A stretch of DNA of 14,894 nt from Caryophanales bacterium UBA3260 (GTDB lineage: Bacteria > Bacillota_I > Bacilli_A > RF39 > UBA660), in contig DEUO01000132.1 in the NCBI GenBank assembly GCA_002362595.1, positions 1,929 to 16,822 of the forward strand. Direction: 5' to 3'. Below are positions 1 to 5,777 of the stretch, piece after piece (the first letter of the stretch is position 1; each line of letters begins with the position of its first letter). A program made the translations under genes and the position numbers. The notes below the pieces were generated by a model. That model saw nothing but the letters and a program-made list of their open reading frames with translations. It did not search any database and had not been told where the DNA came from.

Positions 1-576
1 AGATGAATTATCTAGATATTCTCCTATTACTGATGAAGAGTAATTACCATATTGCATCTCTTCGATAATACCAATAACGGGAAAAGAATAAGTTATACCA
101 TTTATTTTAAATTCATATTTATCTCCTAGTTTTAAATCTGAATGAATATAAGTATAATTTGAAAGAAAGATTCCTTTTGAACTATCTTTATGTTTTTCTA
201 ATATGACATTTCTTTTGTTTATTTTATTAATTACTTCAATATTATAGAATATTTGAGTTTGTTCTTGATTTGAACCATCTACTTTAACAGGAATAGATAA
301 CATTATGCCATTTTGTATTTCTACTTCTTTAATATTATTTATTTTTTTAATATCTTGAAGTAAACTATCACTATACTCATTACTTGGTATAGTAAAAAAA
401 GCGTCTGATGTATTTAGTTCTTTATGTAATTTATCATAATCTTTACCGATATTTTTATTTATAATAAAAGTACTTGAAAATAGAATAGTAGCAATAAATA
501 GAATAATACTGAAAGAGATAAGATCTTTTAAATTCTTTTTAAAAAAATATTTTAAGATGGTATTTATTTTAGACAA
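1..576 (-). CDS. ABC transporter permease, FtsX/MacB-like (N-terminal 192 codons, cut by window edge)
   Basis: The frame is open from a TTG at 576-574 to the left edge of the window. The protein begins LSKINTILKYFFKKNLKDLI, then has one hydrophobic helix (about residues 20-40, SIILFIATILFSSTFII) and a long hydrophilic part with alternating beta-like segments ending in 'IGIIEEMQYGN'. This is the usual beginning of FtsX/MacB-type permeases: a cytoplasmic start, TM1, then an extracytoplasmic core domain; the remaining helices should lie beyond the window. The start is chosen because TTG lies 2 nt after the stop of the ATPase gene and GGGGTGG sits 5 nt before it. No ATG is available near that point. 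It is the membrane partner of the upstream ATPase and the third gene of the tetR operon. The transported substrate cannot be read from the sequence; antimicrobial or lipid efflux is typical of the family. Confidence 0.85.
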   Translation of the reverse strand, partial: MSKINTILKYFFKKNLKDLISFSIILFIATILFSSTFIINKNIGKDYDKLHKELNTSDAFFTIPSNEYSDSLLQDIKKINNIKEVEIQNGIMLSIPVKVDGSNQEQTQIFYNIEVINKINKRNVILEKHKDSSKGIFLSNYTYIHSDLKLGDKYEFKINGITYSFPVIGIIEEMQYGNYSSSVIGEYLDNSS

Positions 577-578
577 TG

Positions 579-1337
579 CTACCACCCCATTTCTTTTAAG
601 AATTTATCTAGTAGATTATTTCTTTCTTTATCGTTTTCATTATATTTTTTTAGGGAAAGTTCGCCATATATTTTACCGTCTTTTAAATATATAATTCTAT
701 TGCCACGTAATGCACTCTTTTTATCATGAGTAACCATAATAATACTTTGACCATCATTGTTTAGTTTTGTGAAGACGTCTAGTACAGCGTTTGAGTTATC
801 AGAATTTAATGCTCCAGTTGGTTCATCGGCAAATATTATTGTTGGATTATTTATTGCAGCTCTTACGATACCTGCTCTTTGACATTCACCACCTGATACT
901 TGATTCATGTTCTTCTTATAAGTAATTTCTGGTATATTAACACTTGCAAATAATTCTTTAGCTTTTTTTATTGTTTCCTTTTTATCTTTACTTACAAGTA
1001 AACCTGATGTTAGAACATTATCCATTAAACTCATTTTATCTAACATATATATTTGTTGAAATACAAAACCACAATTTTTTCTTCTAAATATAGCTAGTTC
1101 ATCGTTAGACATTTCAGTAATATTCTTATTATTAAAAGTAATAGTTCCACTACTTGCTTTATCCATACCTGATAATAAATACATTAAAGTAGATTTACCT
1201 GCTCCACTTGATCCCATTATTATTGTAAAATCTTTATCATAGATATCTAAATCTAAATTATTAATTATAGTTTGAGTTACATCTCCATTATTAAAACTCT
1301 TAACTAAGTTTTTGGCACTTATTATTTTTTTTGACAT
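579..1337 (-). CDS. ABC transporter ATP-binding protein, LolD/MacB-like
   Basis: This 252-aa ATPase has the complete nucleotide-binding set: Walker A GSSGAGKST (42-50), Q-loop FVFQQ (91-95), signature VSGGE (147-151, a LSGGQ variant), Walker B TIIFADEP (166-173) with catalytic Glu172, and switch His204 in VTHD. Family knowledge: this type pairs with FtsX/MacB permeases and powers export or extraction from the membrane, working at the cytoplasmic face. The start ATG at 1337 has AAAGGAG 7 nt upstream, and both lie inside the 3' end of tetR, giving a 38-nt overlap between the two genes. The permease follows 2 nt after the stop. The unit is therefore tetR-ATPase-permease on one transcript, most likely an efflux system repressed by its own TetR protein. 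The substrate is unknown. Confidence 0.93.
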   Translation of the reverse strand: MSKKIISAKNLVKSFNNGDVTQTIINNLDLDIYDKDFTIIMGSSGAGKSTLMYLLSGMDKASSGTITFNNKNITEMSNDELAIFRRKNCGFVFQQIYMLDKMSLMDNVLTSGLLVSKDKKETIKKAKELFASVNIPEITYKKNMNQVSGGECQRAGIVRAAINNPTIIFADEPTGALNSDNSNAVLDVFTKLNNDGQSIIMVTHDKKSALRGNRIIYLKDGKIYGELSLKKYNENDKERNNLLDKFLKEMGW

Positions 1338-1935
1338 ATTTATTCTCCTTTATTAATTTTGAAATAAATGAAAGTGATCCTGGATTAGCTCCATATATCT
1401 TTTCTAATGTATCTATAAATACTATAATATCGCTATTTTTAACTTTATTATGATCAAACATTTCTGTACTTAATATTAAAGTCATTCTTACTCTTTCTTC
1501 TATATTATCATCACATTTAAAGATTCCTTTTCTTTTAGCTTCTCTAACTATTTTTGATAGAAGTGGGATGGCTTCATCTATTATTCGTTCATTTACTTTT
1601 TTATGTAAAATAATATTTTCTTTTGAATTAATTGTGTCTTCTACTGATTGTTCTTCTGGAGTAACTCTAAGTGAAAGAATTGTATATACTAATTTTTCTT
1701 CTAATTCTAAGTCTGATTCTACTATTTTTTCAGCTTTTTTAACACTATCATCAATCATCATATTAATGACTGCTTCTAAAATTTGTTCTTTACTTTCAAA
1801 ATGATAATAATATGTTCCTTTAGCAATATTTGCTGTAGCTATTATTTCATCTACTGATGTGTTTTCGTATCCTTTAGTAATAAATAAATTATATGCTATT
1901 TTTATTAGTTCTTTTTTTCTGTTTTCTGTTTTCAT
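1300..1935 (-). CDS. TetR/AcrR-family transcriptional regulator
   Basis: The 211-aa protein has the N-terminal TetR helix-turn-helix: RKKELIKIAYNLFITKGYEN followed by TSVDEIIATANIAKGTYYYH, with the characteristic 'KGTYYYHFESKEQIL' end (about residues 6-52). The rest is an all-helical ligand-binding and dimerisation domain with no recognisable ligand signature. Start ATG at 1935 has AAAGGAG 7 nt upstream. It heads an operon with an ABC ATPase and permease, the classic arrangement of a local repressor of an exporter. Two near-identical 17-bp palindromes flank its promoter (1951-1967 and 2013-2029), so autorepression of the whole operon is likely. Its last 38 nt overlap the ATPase gene and contain that gene's ribosome binding site, which suggests translational coupling. 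Confidence 0.93.
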   Translation of the reverse strand: MKTENRKKELIKIAYNLFITKGYENTSVDEIIATANIAKGTYYYHFESKEQILEAVINMMIDDSVKKAEKIVESDLELEEKLVYTILSLRVTPEEQSVEDTINSKENIILHKKVNERIIDEAIPLLSKIVREAKRKGIFKCDDNIEERVRMTLILSTEMFDHNKVKNSDIIVFIDTLEKIYGANPGSLSFISKLIKENKYVKKNNKCQKLS

Positions 1936-1950
1936 AGCACGTCTCCTTTT

Positions 1951-1967
1951 TTAGACTATTAGTCGAT
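1951..1967. promoter_or_regulatory. Putative TetR operator O1 (promoter-proximal)
   Basis: The sequence TTAGACTATTAGTCGAT matches the palindrome TTAGACTATTAGTCTAA (arms TTAGACTA/TAGTCTAA around one central base) at 15 of 17 positions. It lies just downstream of the predicted transcription start and next to the AAAGGAG of tetR, where a bound repressor would block early transcription. The same motif recurs at 2013-2029. Binding by the adjacent TetR protein is an inference from position and symmetry. Confidence 0.8.
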
Positions 1968-1977
1968 TTATAATGAT

Positions 1978-2006
1978 ATTATATGTTTAAATTTATAAAA
2001 ACGCAA
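1978..2006 (-). promoter_or_regulatory. Predicted sigma-A promoter of tetR-ABC operon
   Basis: On the minus strand a perfect -10 TATAAT (1983-1978) is preceded, after 17 bp, by a weak -35 TTGCGT (2006-2001). The predicted start of transcription is near 1970, leaving a leader of about 35 nt. The promoter lies between two palindromes, which supports a repressed promoter. Confidence 0.65.
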
Positions 2007-2012
2007 TATTTT

Positions 2013-2029
2013 TTATACTATTAGTCTAA
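2013..2029. promoter_or_regulatory. Putative TetR operator O2 (upstream of -35)
   Basis: TTATACTATTAGTCTAA matches the palindrome TTAGACTATTAGTCTAA at 16 of 17 positions. It lies 7 bp upstream of the predicted -35. Its distance to O1, 62 bp between equivalent bases, is about six helical turns, so both sites would face the same side of the DNA, as expected for cooperative or looped binding. Confidence 0.8.
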
Positions 2030-2040
2030 AAAATTATTAA

Positions 2041-2066
2041 ATTAAAAGACAGATTTTACTCTGTCT
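2041..2066 (-). terminator. Terminator of the IMPase-family gene
   Basis: On the minus strand AGACAGA and TCTGTCT form a 7-bp stem around a 6-nt loop (2066-2047), followed by TTTTAAT. The T run is short, so termination may be incomplete. It separates the phosphatase gene from the tetR promoter. Confidence 0.65.
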
Positions 2067-2076
2067 ATATAAATAA

Positions 2077-2859
2077 TTATAAAGTATATTTTTTTACTAT
2101 ATCTAATATTTGAGAATGTGATATACCGTTAGATATTACTGCTCCTTTGATATCTCTATCATATTTTTGTGATTCGCCATATATATTTGTTACTTTGCCT
2201 CCAGCTTCTGTTACGATAAGATATGAAGCTGCTATATCACAATTTCCGTGACTTGTTCCAGGGAATATATCACAAGAAAAATCACCACTAGCAACAGCCA
2301 TACAACTTCTAGCAACACTACCTATTGCAGATATTTTAGAATATGTTTTTAATTCTTTTATAAGAGATATCTCATCAATAATATCATTATTAAATATTTC
2401 AAAGTTTGTTTTATAACCTAAATCTCCAAGATTCTTATTATTAACATGAATTTGACGATTATTACAATAAGCTCCTTCGCCTTTTATTGCTGTATACATC
2501 TTTTTTTCGTTAGGATTATAAATAACTCCAACAATTGGTTCTCCTTTATATACCAAAGCTAGAGAGAAGACAAATACAGGAATATGATTTACGTACATTC
2601 CTGTTCCATCTAAAGGATCACACACCCATACATAGTCACTATCAATAATATAACTTTCTTCTTCTCCTCTTACAGAATGAGTAGGAAATTTTTCTTTAAC
2701 TTGTTCTATTAAGTAATGATTTATGGTTTTATCAACAAGTGTTACTACTGTTTTATCTTCTTTATAATCTAAATTAATTGATTCCTCATAATTTTTCATC
2801 ATTACTTTATCGGCATAGTTAGCTATTTGTTTGGCAAATTTTAAATATTCTTTATTCAT
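2077..2859 (-). CDS. Inositol monophosphatase-family phosphatase
   Basis: The 260-aa protein has the IMPase fold signatures: TVVTLVD (about 37-43), GEEES (65-69), the metal-binding DPLDGT (81-86), then GEPIVGVIYNP, and near the C terminus CDIAASYLIVTEAGG. Asp and Glu residues in these motifs bind Mg2+ in lithium-sensitive sugar phosphatases. The family also includes CysQ-type 3'(2'),5'-bisphosphate nucleotidases and NAD/fructose-bisphosphate phosphatases, and the substrate cannot be settled here. The ATG at 2859 is preferred over one 9 nt upstream, because that earlier ATG is part of the ribosome binding site AAAAGGATGATAAAT. No signal peptide, so cytoplasmic. It is probably transcribed alone: a promoter lies at 2884-2913 and a hairpin follows the gene. 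Confidence 0.9.
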   Translation of the reverse strand: MNKEYLKFAKQIANYADKVMMKNYEESINLDYKEDKTVVTLVDKTINHYLIEQVKEKFPTHSVRGEEESYIIDSDYVWVCDPLDGTGMYVNHIPVFVFSLALVYKGEPIVGVIYNPNEKKMYTAIKGEGAYCNNRQIHVNNKNLGDLGYKTNFEIFNNDIIDEISLIKELKTYSKISAIGSVARSCMAVASGDFSCDIFPGTSHGNCDIAASYLIVTEAGGKVTNIYGESQKYDRDIKGAVISNGISHSQILDIVKKYTL

Positions 2860-2883
2860 ATTTATCATCCTTTTCTAATTAAT

Positions 2884-2913
2884 ATTTTATCATATTGAAT
2901 AAATAAAATTCAA
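2884..2913 (-). promoter_or_regulatory. Predicted promoter of the IMPase-family gene
   Basis: On the minus strand TTGAAT (2913-2908) and TAAAAT (2889-2884) are spaced 18 bp, with TGA directly before the -10 (extended -10). The 62-nt gap between this gene and the upstream one shows only a weak TGAAT/ATTCA hairpin, so readthrough from the rhodanese operon remains possible. Confidence 0.5.
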
Positions 2914-2921
2914 AACATGTA

Positions 2922-3389
2922 TTAATTATCTTTTAATTTAACATAATTAGTAAACCATTTTGTAAATCCTTCAGATGAAGTGTAATATTCGACATCTTCA
3001 TCTTTGTCAGATTCTAAAAAGTCAACCATTTTACCTTTATTATATATTATAAAAGATGGATAATATTTTATTTTTTTGCCGATATCAGTATTCTTAATAC
3101 TAGAAAATGTTAATTTATAGATACTTATTTTATTTTTTTCAATAAATTCATTTAAGACATTTTCGAAATTAGTTGATGCTATACATGATGGTTGATAAAG
3201 AAATACCGCAAATGATTCTTTCTTATTTGTTAAGTCATTTAATTTATCAATATTTATTTCTGTCATTTCATTTGAACTATAATAGTTTTCTTCTAAATAA
3301 AATGTTTTATTAGATAGTAGTAATAAACTAACTATACTAATTATTATAATAACTAAAATTGATGTGATTATTATTAATTTCTTTTTCAT
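2922..3389 (-). CDS. Membrane-anchored thioredoxin-fold protein with CxxS site
   Basis: The 155-aa protein has a basic N terminus and one helix (about 5-26), without a lipobox Cys, so it is most likely anchored with its domain outside the cell. The domain shows FAVFLYQPSCIAS (60-72), the strand plus active-site turn of thioredoxins, and the cis-Pro region YYPSFIIY (109-116). Only the first Cys of CxxC is kept: C69-I-A-S72, and C69 is the only Cys in the protein. Such monothiol sites cannot complete a normal disulfide exchange alone, and in known families they favour isomerase or mixed-disulfide roles. The gene start ATGA overlaps the stop of the rhodanese gene, and no ribosome binding site precedes it, so translation is probably coupled. 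Partnership with that rhodanese is inferred from this linkage. Confidence 0.75.
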   Translation of the reverse strand: MKKKLIIITSILVIIIISIVSLLLLSNKTFYLEENYYSSNEMTEINIDKLNDLTNKKESFAVFLYQPSCIASTNFENVLNEFIEKNKISIYKLTFSSIKNTDIGKKIKYYPSFIIYNKGKMVDFLESDKDEDVEYYTSSEGFTKWFTNYVKLKDN

Positions 3390-4105
3390 TTTTTAATTGC
3401 TGTTAAATTATTAAAATCTATATCATGATAGTTTACTTTCCAAAAATCGTATTTAGTTTTAGAACCGTGATTGTTTATTGTACTTATAGAGCGATTACCT
3501 TCGTAATTCCAATATCCACCAACGTTATATATTTTTTCTTTATTCCATCCTAATGCCACAAGCATTTGTTTAGTAAAATTAGCATATCCACCTGCTCCAC
3601 ACATAAGGAAGATATTTTTATCTTTAGGAAATAGATATTCTAATATTTCCATTGATTCTTCATAGTTAGCAACATAGTTTCCATCTTTGTCTAAAGAAAA
3701 TAATGTTTTGCCAGTATATAATCCTGATACATTTTCGCTAGCTTTTTGATCAATATATTCTTGAGGGAATTCAGTTAAATAAGCATAAGGTACTACTTCG
3801 AATCCTTCGACAAAACCAGTAAGTTCTCTTTCGCCGCCTTTATTTTCCCATGTTGCACTATCCATAAGCATTCTTACATCACGATATACTGTATCACTTC
3901 TACCTAAATAATTATCAATAGTTTTTTCATTGATGTTTTTATCAATATCGTAAACGCCACGAAGTCCTTCTGATTTTTCTTGTTTAGGTAATGGTTCTTC
4001 ATGGAACTCTTTACATTCTGATTTATTAAAGATAAAATAACTTCCCATACCTCCTACAAAGATACTAGCAATTACAACTAATACTATTATTATATTTTTT
4101 TTCAT
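3386..4105 (-). CDS. Membrane-anchored rhodanese-like protein
   Basis: The 239-aa protein starts with a membrane helix (about 4-26) and has its domain predicted outside. Rhodanese marks are YRDVR (74-78), GFVEGFEVVPY (98-107) and the active-site loop FLMCGAGGYA (166-175) with Cys169, then GW-KIYNVGGYW. Rhodaneses carry sulfane sulfur as a Cys persulfide; the loop CGAGGYA is a variant of the usual six-residue loop and lacks its common final Arg, so true sulfurtransferase activity is uncertain. The domain is enlarged by an insertion at about 108-145. Start ATG 4105 has GAAAGGAG 8 nt upstream. It overlaps the CxxS thioredoxin-fold gene by 4 nt and probably forms a two-gene operon for extracytoplasmic thiol or persulfide chemistry. 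That function is inferred, not shown. Confidence 0.82.
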   Translation of the reverse strand: MKKNIIIVLVVIASIFVGGMGSYFIFNKSECKEFHEEPLPKQEKSEGLRGVYDIDKNINEKTIDNYLGRSDTVYRDVRMLMDSATWENKGGERELTGFVEGFEVVPYAYLTEFPQEYIDQKASENVSGLYTGKTLFSLDKDGNYVANYEESMEILEYLFPKDKNIFLMCGAGGYANFTKQMLVALGWNKEKIYNVGGYWNYEGNRSISTINNHGSKTKYDFWKVNYHDIDFNNLTAIKK

Positions 4106-4135
4106 TTATAATTCTCCTTTCATTATATTAATTTT

Positions 4136-4163
4136 ATAATAGTAATTTAAAAAAAGCTATAAA
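4136..4163 (-). promoter_or_regulatory. Possible promoter of the rhodanese-thioredoxin pair
   Basis: On the minus strand TTTATA (4163-4158) and TATTAT (4141-4136) are spaced 16 bp, downstream of the preceding terminator. In such AT-rich DNA this is weak evidence. A second TATAAT at 4127-4122 lies too close to the ribosome binding site to be likely. Confidence 0.35.
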
Positions 4164-4171
4164 GACAAAGT

Positions 4172-4198
4172 TGAAAAAACTCAACTTGAGGTTGAGTT
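4172..4198 (-). terminator. Terminator of the XRE-TM regulator gene
   Basis: On the minus strand AACTCAAC-CTCAA-GTTGAGTT forms a perfect 8-bp stem (4198-4178) with the T run at 4179-4174. A second perfect stem, AAGTTGA/TCAACTT (4168-4174 with 4181-4187), shares bases with the first, so the two cannot form together. On the plus strand the first hairpin is followed by TAAATTTTTT and could also stop antisense transcripts. Confidence 0.8.
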
Positions 4199-4205
4199 AA
4201 ATTTT

Positions 4206-4904
4206 TTAATCGCAATAATCTATTCTTAATGGAACTTTATAAGTTGTTATTTTATCATTATAACTGGTTGCATTAATGGATAGATATAAACTATCATCTT
4301 TATATTCCTTGCAAGTTTTTTCATATTTATCGACAGATAAAGTAAGACCTTGTAAGAATTCTTCTAATTTTATATTCTCATGATTTGATACATAGGAATT
4401 AATTTTTGTTTCGATATTATTATTAGATTCATATAAAACACATTCTATTTTTTTATATTCTTCAGAATCATCTCCACCACAATATTTAATATTTGTTATA
4501 TATATTGCTGCTTTATTTTCATTATAAGTAATATTACCTGATATATTAAAATTATCACAACCAGTAGATAATGTTTTGAATTCAAAGTCGTCTTCTTTAT
4601 GGAAAGGATTAAATACTATTATTATAATAGATAATGATATGATAAGAAGCATAATTATAGATAGTATTATATAAGTTTTTTTTCTGGTCTTTGATTTATA
4701 TTCTCCTTCTAGAAGTTCATCTAGACTTATATTGTAATCATTACATATTTGTTTCATTAAAGATGTATCAGGCATATTTATAGCATTTTCCCATTTACTT
4801 ACTGCTTGATACGTAACATTATATTTAGCAGCAAATTGTTTTTGAGTTAAATGATGTTTTTTTCTTATATCTTTAATAAATTTAGCTACTTTTTCTTGAT
4901 CCAT
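4206..4904 (-). CDS. XRE-family transmembrane one-component regulator with Cys-rich outer domain
   Basis: The 232-aa protein has an XRE/Cro-CI helix-turn-helix at about 6-65 (LTQKQFAAKYNVTYQAVSKW), with the typical ending ISLDELLEGEY. A basic linker follows, then one membrane helix (about 77-98) and a C-terminal domain of about 130 residues, predicted to lie outside. That domain holds five Cys (116, 142, 155, 198, 231) and looks like a beta-rich fold; I do not recognise it. The layout suggests a one-component sensor-regulator that reads an external signal. Start ATG 4904 has AAGAGG 8 nt upstream. It is divergent from the plus-strand operon and followed by a terminator, then by the rhodanese-thioredoxin pair. 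Both neighbours are possible targets. A link between the outer Cys residues and the exported thiol proteins is inference. Confidence 0.8.
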   Translation of the reverse strand: MDQEKVAKFIKDIRKKHHLTQKQFAAKYNVTYQAVSKWENAINMPDTSLMKQICNDYNISLDELLEGEYKSKTRKKTYIILSIIMLLIISLSIIIIVFNPFHKEDDFEFKTLSTGCDNFNISGNITYNENKAAIYITNIKYCGGDDSEEYKKIECVLYESNNNIETKINSYVSNHENIKLEEFLQGLTLSVDKYEKTCKEYKDDSLYLSINATSYNDKITTYKVPLRIDYCD

Positions 4905-4926
4905 ATTTATACCTCTTAATATTTAT

Positions 4927-4945
4927 ATTATATCTTATTATTATA
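4927..4945 (-). promoter_or_regulatory. -10 elements for the XRE-TM regulator gene
   Basis: Two TATAAT sequences occur on the minus strand (4945-4940 and 4932-4927). Neither has a good -35 at 16-18 bp. The upstream copy leaves a leader of about 30 nt and is more likely. The 158-bp region between this gene and the divergent operon also contains the plus-strand promoter. Confidence 0.4.
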
Positions 4946-4997
4946 CTTTTATATACAGATTTGTTCTTTAATTATAACACTTTTTATATTTTATGAC

Positions 4998-5006
4998 TGA
5001 TATAAT
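4998..5006 (+). promoter_or_regulatory. Extended -10 promoter of the plus-strand operon
   Basis: TGATATAAT is a perfect extended -10 (TGnTATAAT). No -35 resembling TTGACA stands 17 bp upstream, which the extended element can compensate for. Transcription should start near 5013, giving a leader of about 50 nt. Confidence 0.6.
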
Positions 5007-5062
5007 GAAATATATATAAATTTATGATAAAATATTTTTTATATTTAAAGGAAGGAATATAT

Positions 5063-5548
5063 ATGGAAGAAATAATTAGAGGAACTAGTTGTTATGCAAA
5101 TGCACATAGCGGGAATTTAGTTTCAATTACAGGCGATGGTGGTAATGCTTGGGGATTTTATGGAAATGCTTATAAAAAATTAGCTCCTAGTTGGAAGTTA
5201 TATGAATACTGGCGTGATAATCCTGATAATTTAAGTGATATTGAACTTATTGAATATTATATAAGAGAATATTATTATCATAGATTAGTTAATTTAAAAG
5301 CAGAAGAATTGTTATTAAGATTGAAAGAAAAGTTTGGAACAAATATAATTCTACTTTGTCATGAATTACCTAGTGAGTCCCCTATTATGACTAAAGAACA
5401 TTTTTGTCATCGTCGTTTAGATGCTGATTTTATTGAATTAGAAACAGGTATTATAATTCCAGAGATAGGAATTAGTAAAGAAGGAATAGTAAGTACTTAT
5501 GAACAACCAGATTATAAACCTATATTAAAGAAAGTGATGAAAAGATAA
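5063..5548 (+). CDS. DUF488-like protein
   Basis: The 161-aa protein starts MEEIIRGTSCYANAHSG and contains, near the C terminus, NIILLCHELP (94-103) and EHFCHRRLDADFIE (112-125). A 'TSYFAN' motif near the start and an 'LLCYE...FCHRHLV' motif near the end are hallmarks of DUF488, a family without a settled function; the conserved Cys and His here (C99, H100, C115, H116) could bind a metal or form an active site, which is inference. The ATG at 5063 is preferred over one 39 nt upstream because AAGGAAGG lies 7 nt before it. The first of three plus-strand genes; the next gene starts 1 nt after its stop. No signal peptide, so cytoplasmic. DUF488 genes are frequent in accessory and phage-like regions. 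Confidence 0.75.
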   Translation: MEEIIRGTSCYANAHSGNLVSITGDGGNAWGFYGNAYKKLAPSWKLYEYWRDNPDNLSDIELIEYYIREYYYHRLVNLKAEELLLRLKEKFGTNIILLCHELPSESPIMTKEHFCHRRLDADFIELETGIIIPEIGISKEGIVSTYEQPDYKPILKKVMKR

Positions 5549-5549
5549 T

Positions 5550-5774
5550 ATGGAAGATAAATTATTAAAAGCTAGAAAATTTTGTAAAGAAGTTAAAGAA
5601 CTAGCACAGCAATATAATTTACCATTTTTTTTAGTAACAGATGGAGCTAGTGCAACAAGTAATAATGGTTGTGAAGCAGTTAAAAATGCTAGAGAAAGTC
5701 ATATACAATGGGAATTAAAAAATAATTATGATCCTTATGAGGATTGGGAGAAAGATAATAGAAAAGAGTCATAG
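5550..5774 (+). CDS. Conserved small protein of unknown function (74 aa)
   Basis: This short, hydrophilic protein has a helical start (KARKFCKEVKELAQQYN), a strand LPFFLVTDGASATSNNGCEA (about 24-43) and an acidic, aromatic tail DPYEDWEKD. The pattern 'LPFFxVTDGAS...NG..AVKNAR..HI.WE' is one I associate with small conserved proteins of Bacillota and their phages; none has a known function. It starts 1 nt after the stop of the DUF488-like gene and ends 3 nt before the metallopeptidase-like gene, so it is translated from the same mRNA. The ribosome binding site is weak and coupling is likely. Codon use matches its neighbours, which supports a real gene despite its length. Confidence 0.75.
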   Translation: MEDKLLKARKFCKEVKELAQQYNLPFFLVTDGASATSNNGCEAVKNARESHIQWELKNNYDPYEDWEKDNRKES

Positions 5775-5777
5775 ATA

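Noticed and set aside
1568..1804. Plus-strand open frame of 78 codons
   Set aside because: It lies wholly inside tetR on the other strand, has no ribosome binding site, and its Ser/Phe/Ile-rich translation is typical of an antisense shadow.
2860..2868. Upstream ATG for the IMPase-family gene
   Set aside because: The ATG forms part of the AAAAGGATGATAAAT ribosome binding region. The same pattern rules out the upstream GTG starts at 8407, 12117 and 13636; the GTG at 7671 was set aside in favour of the ATG 1 nt after the scpA stop.
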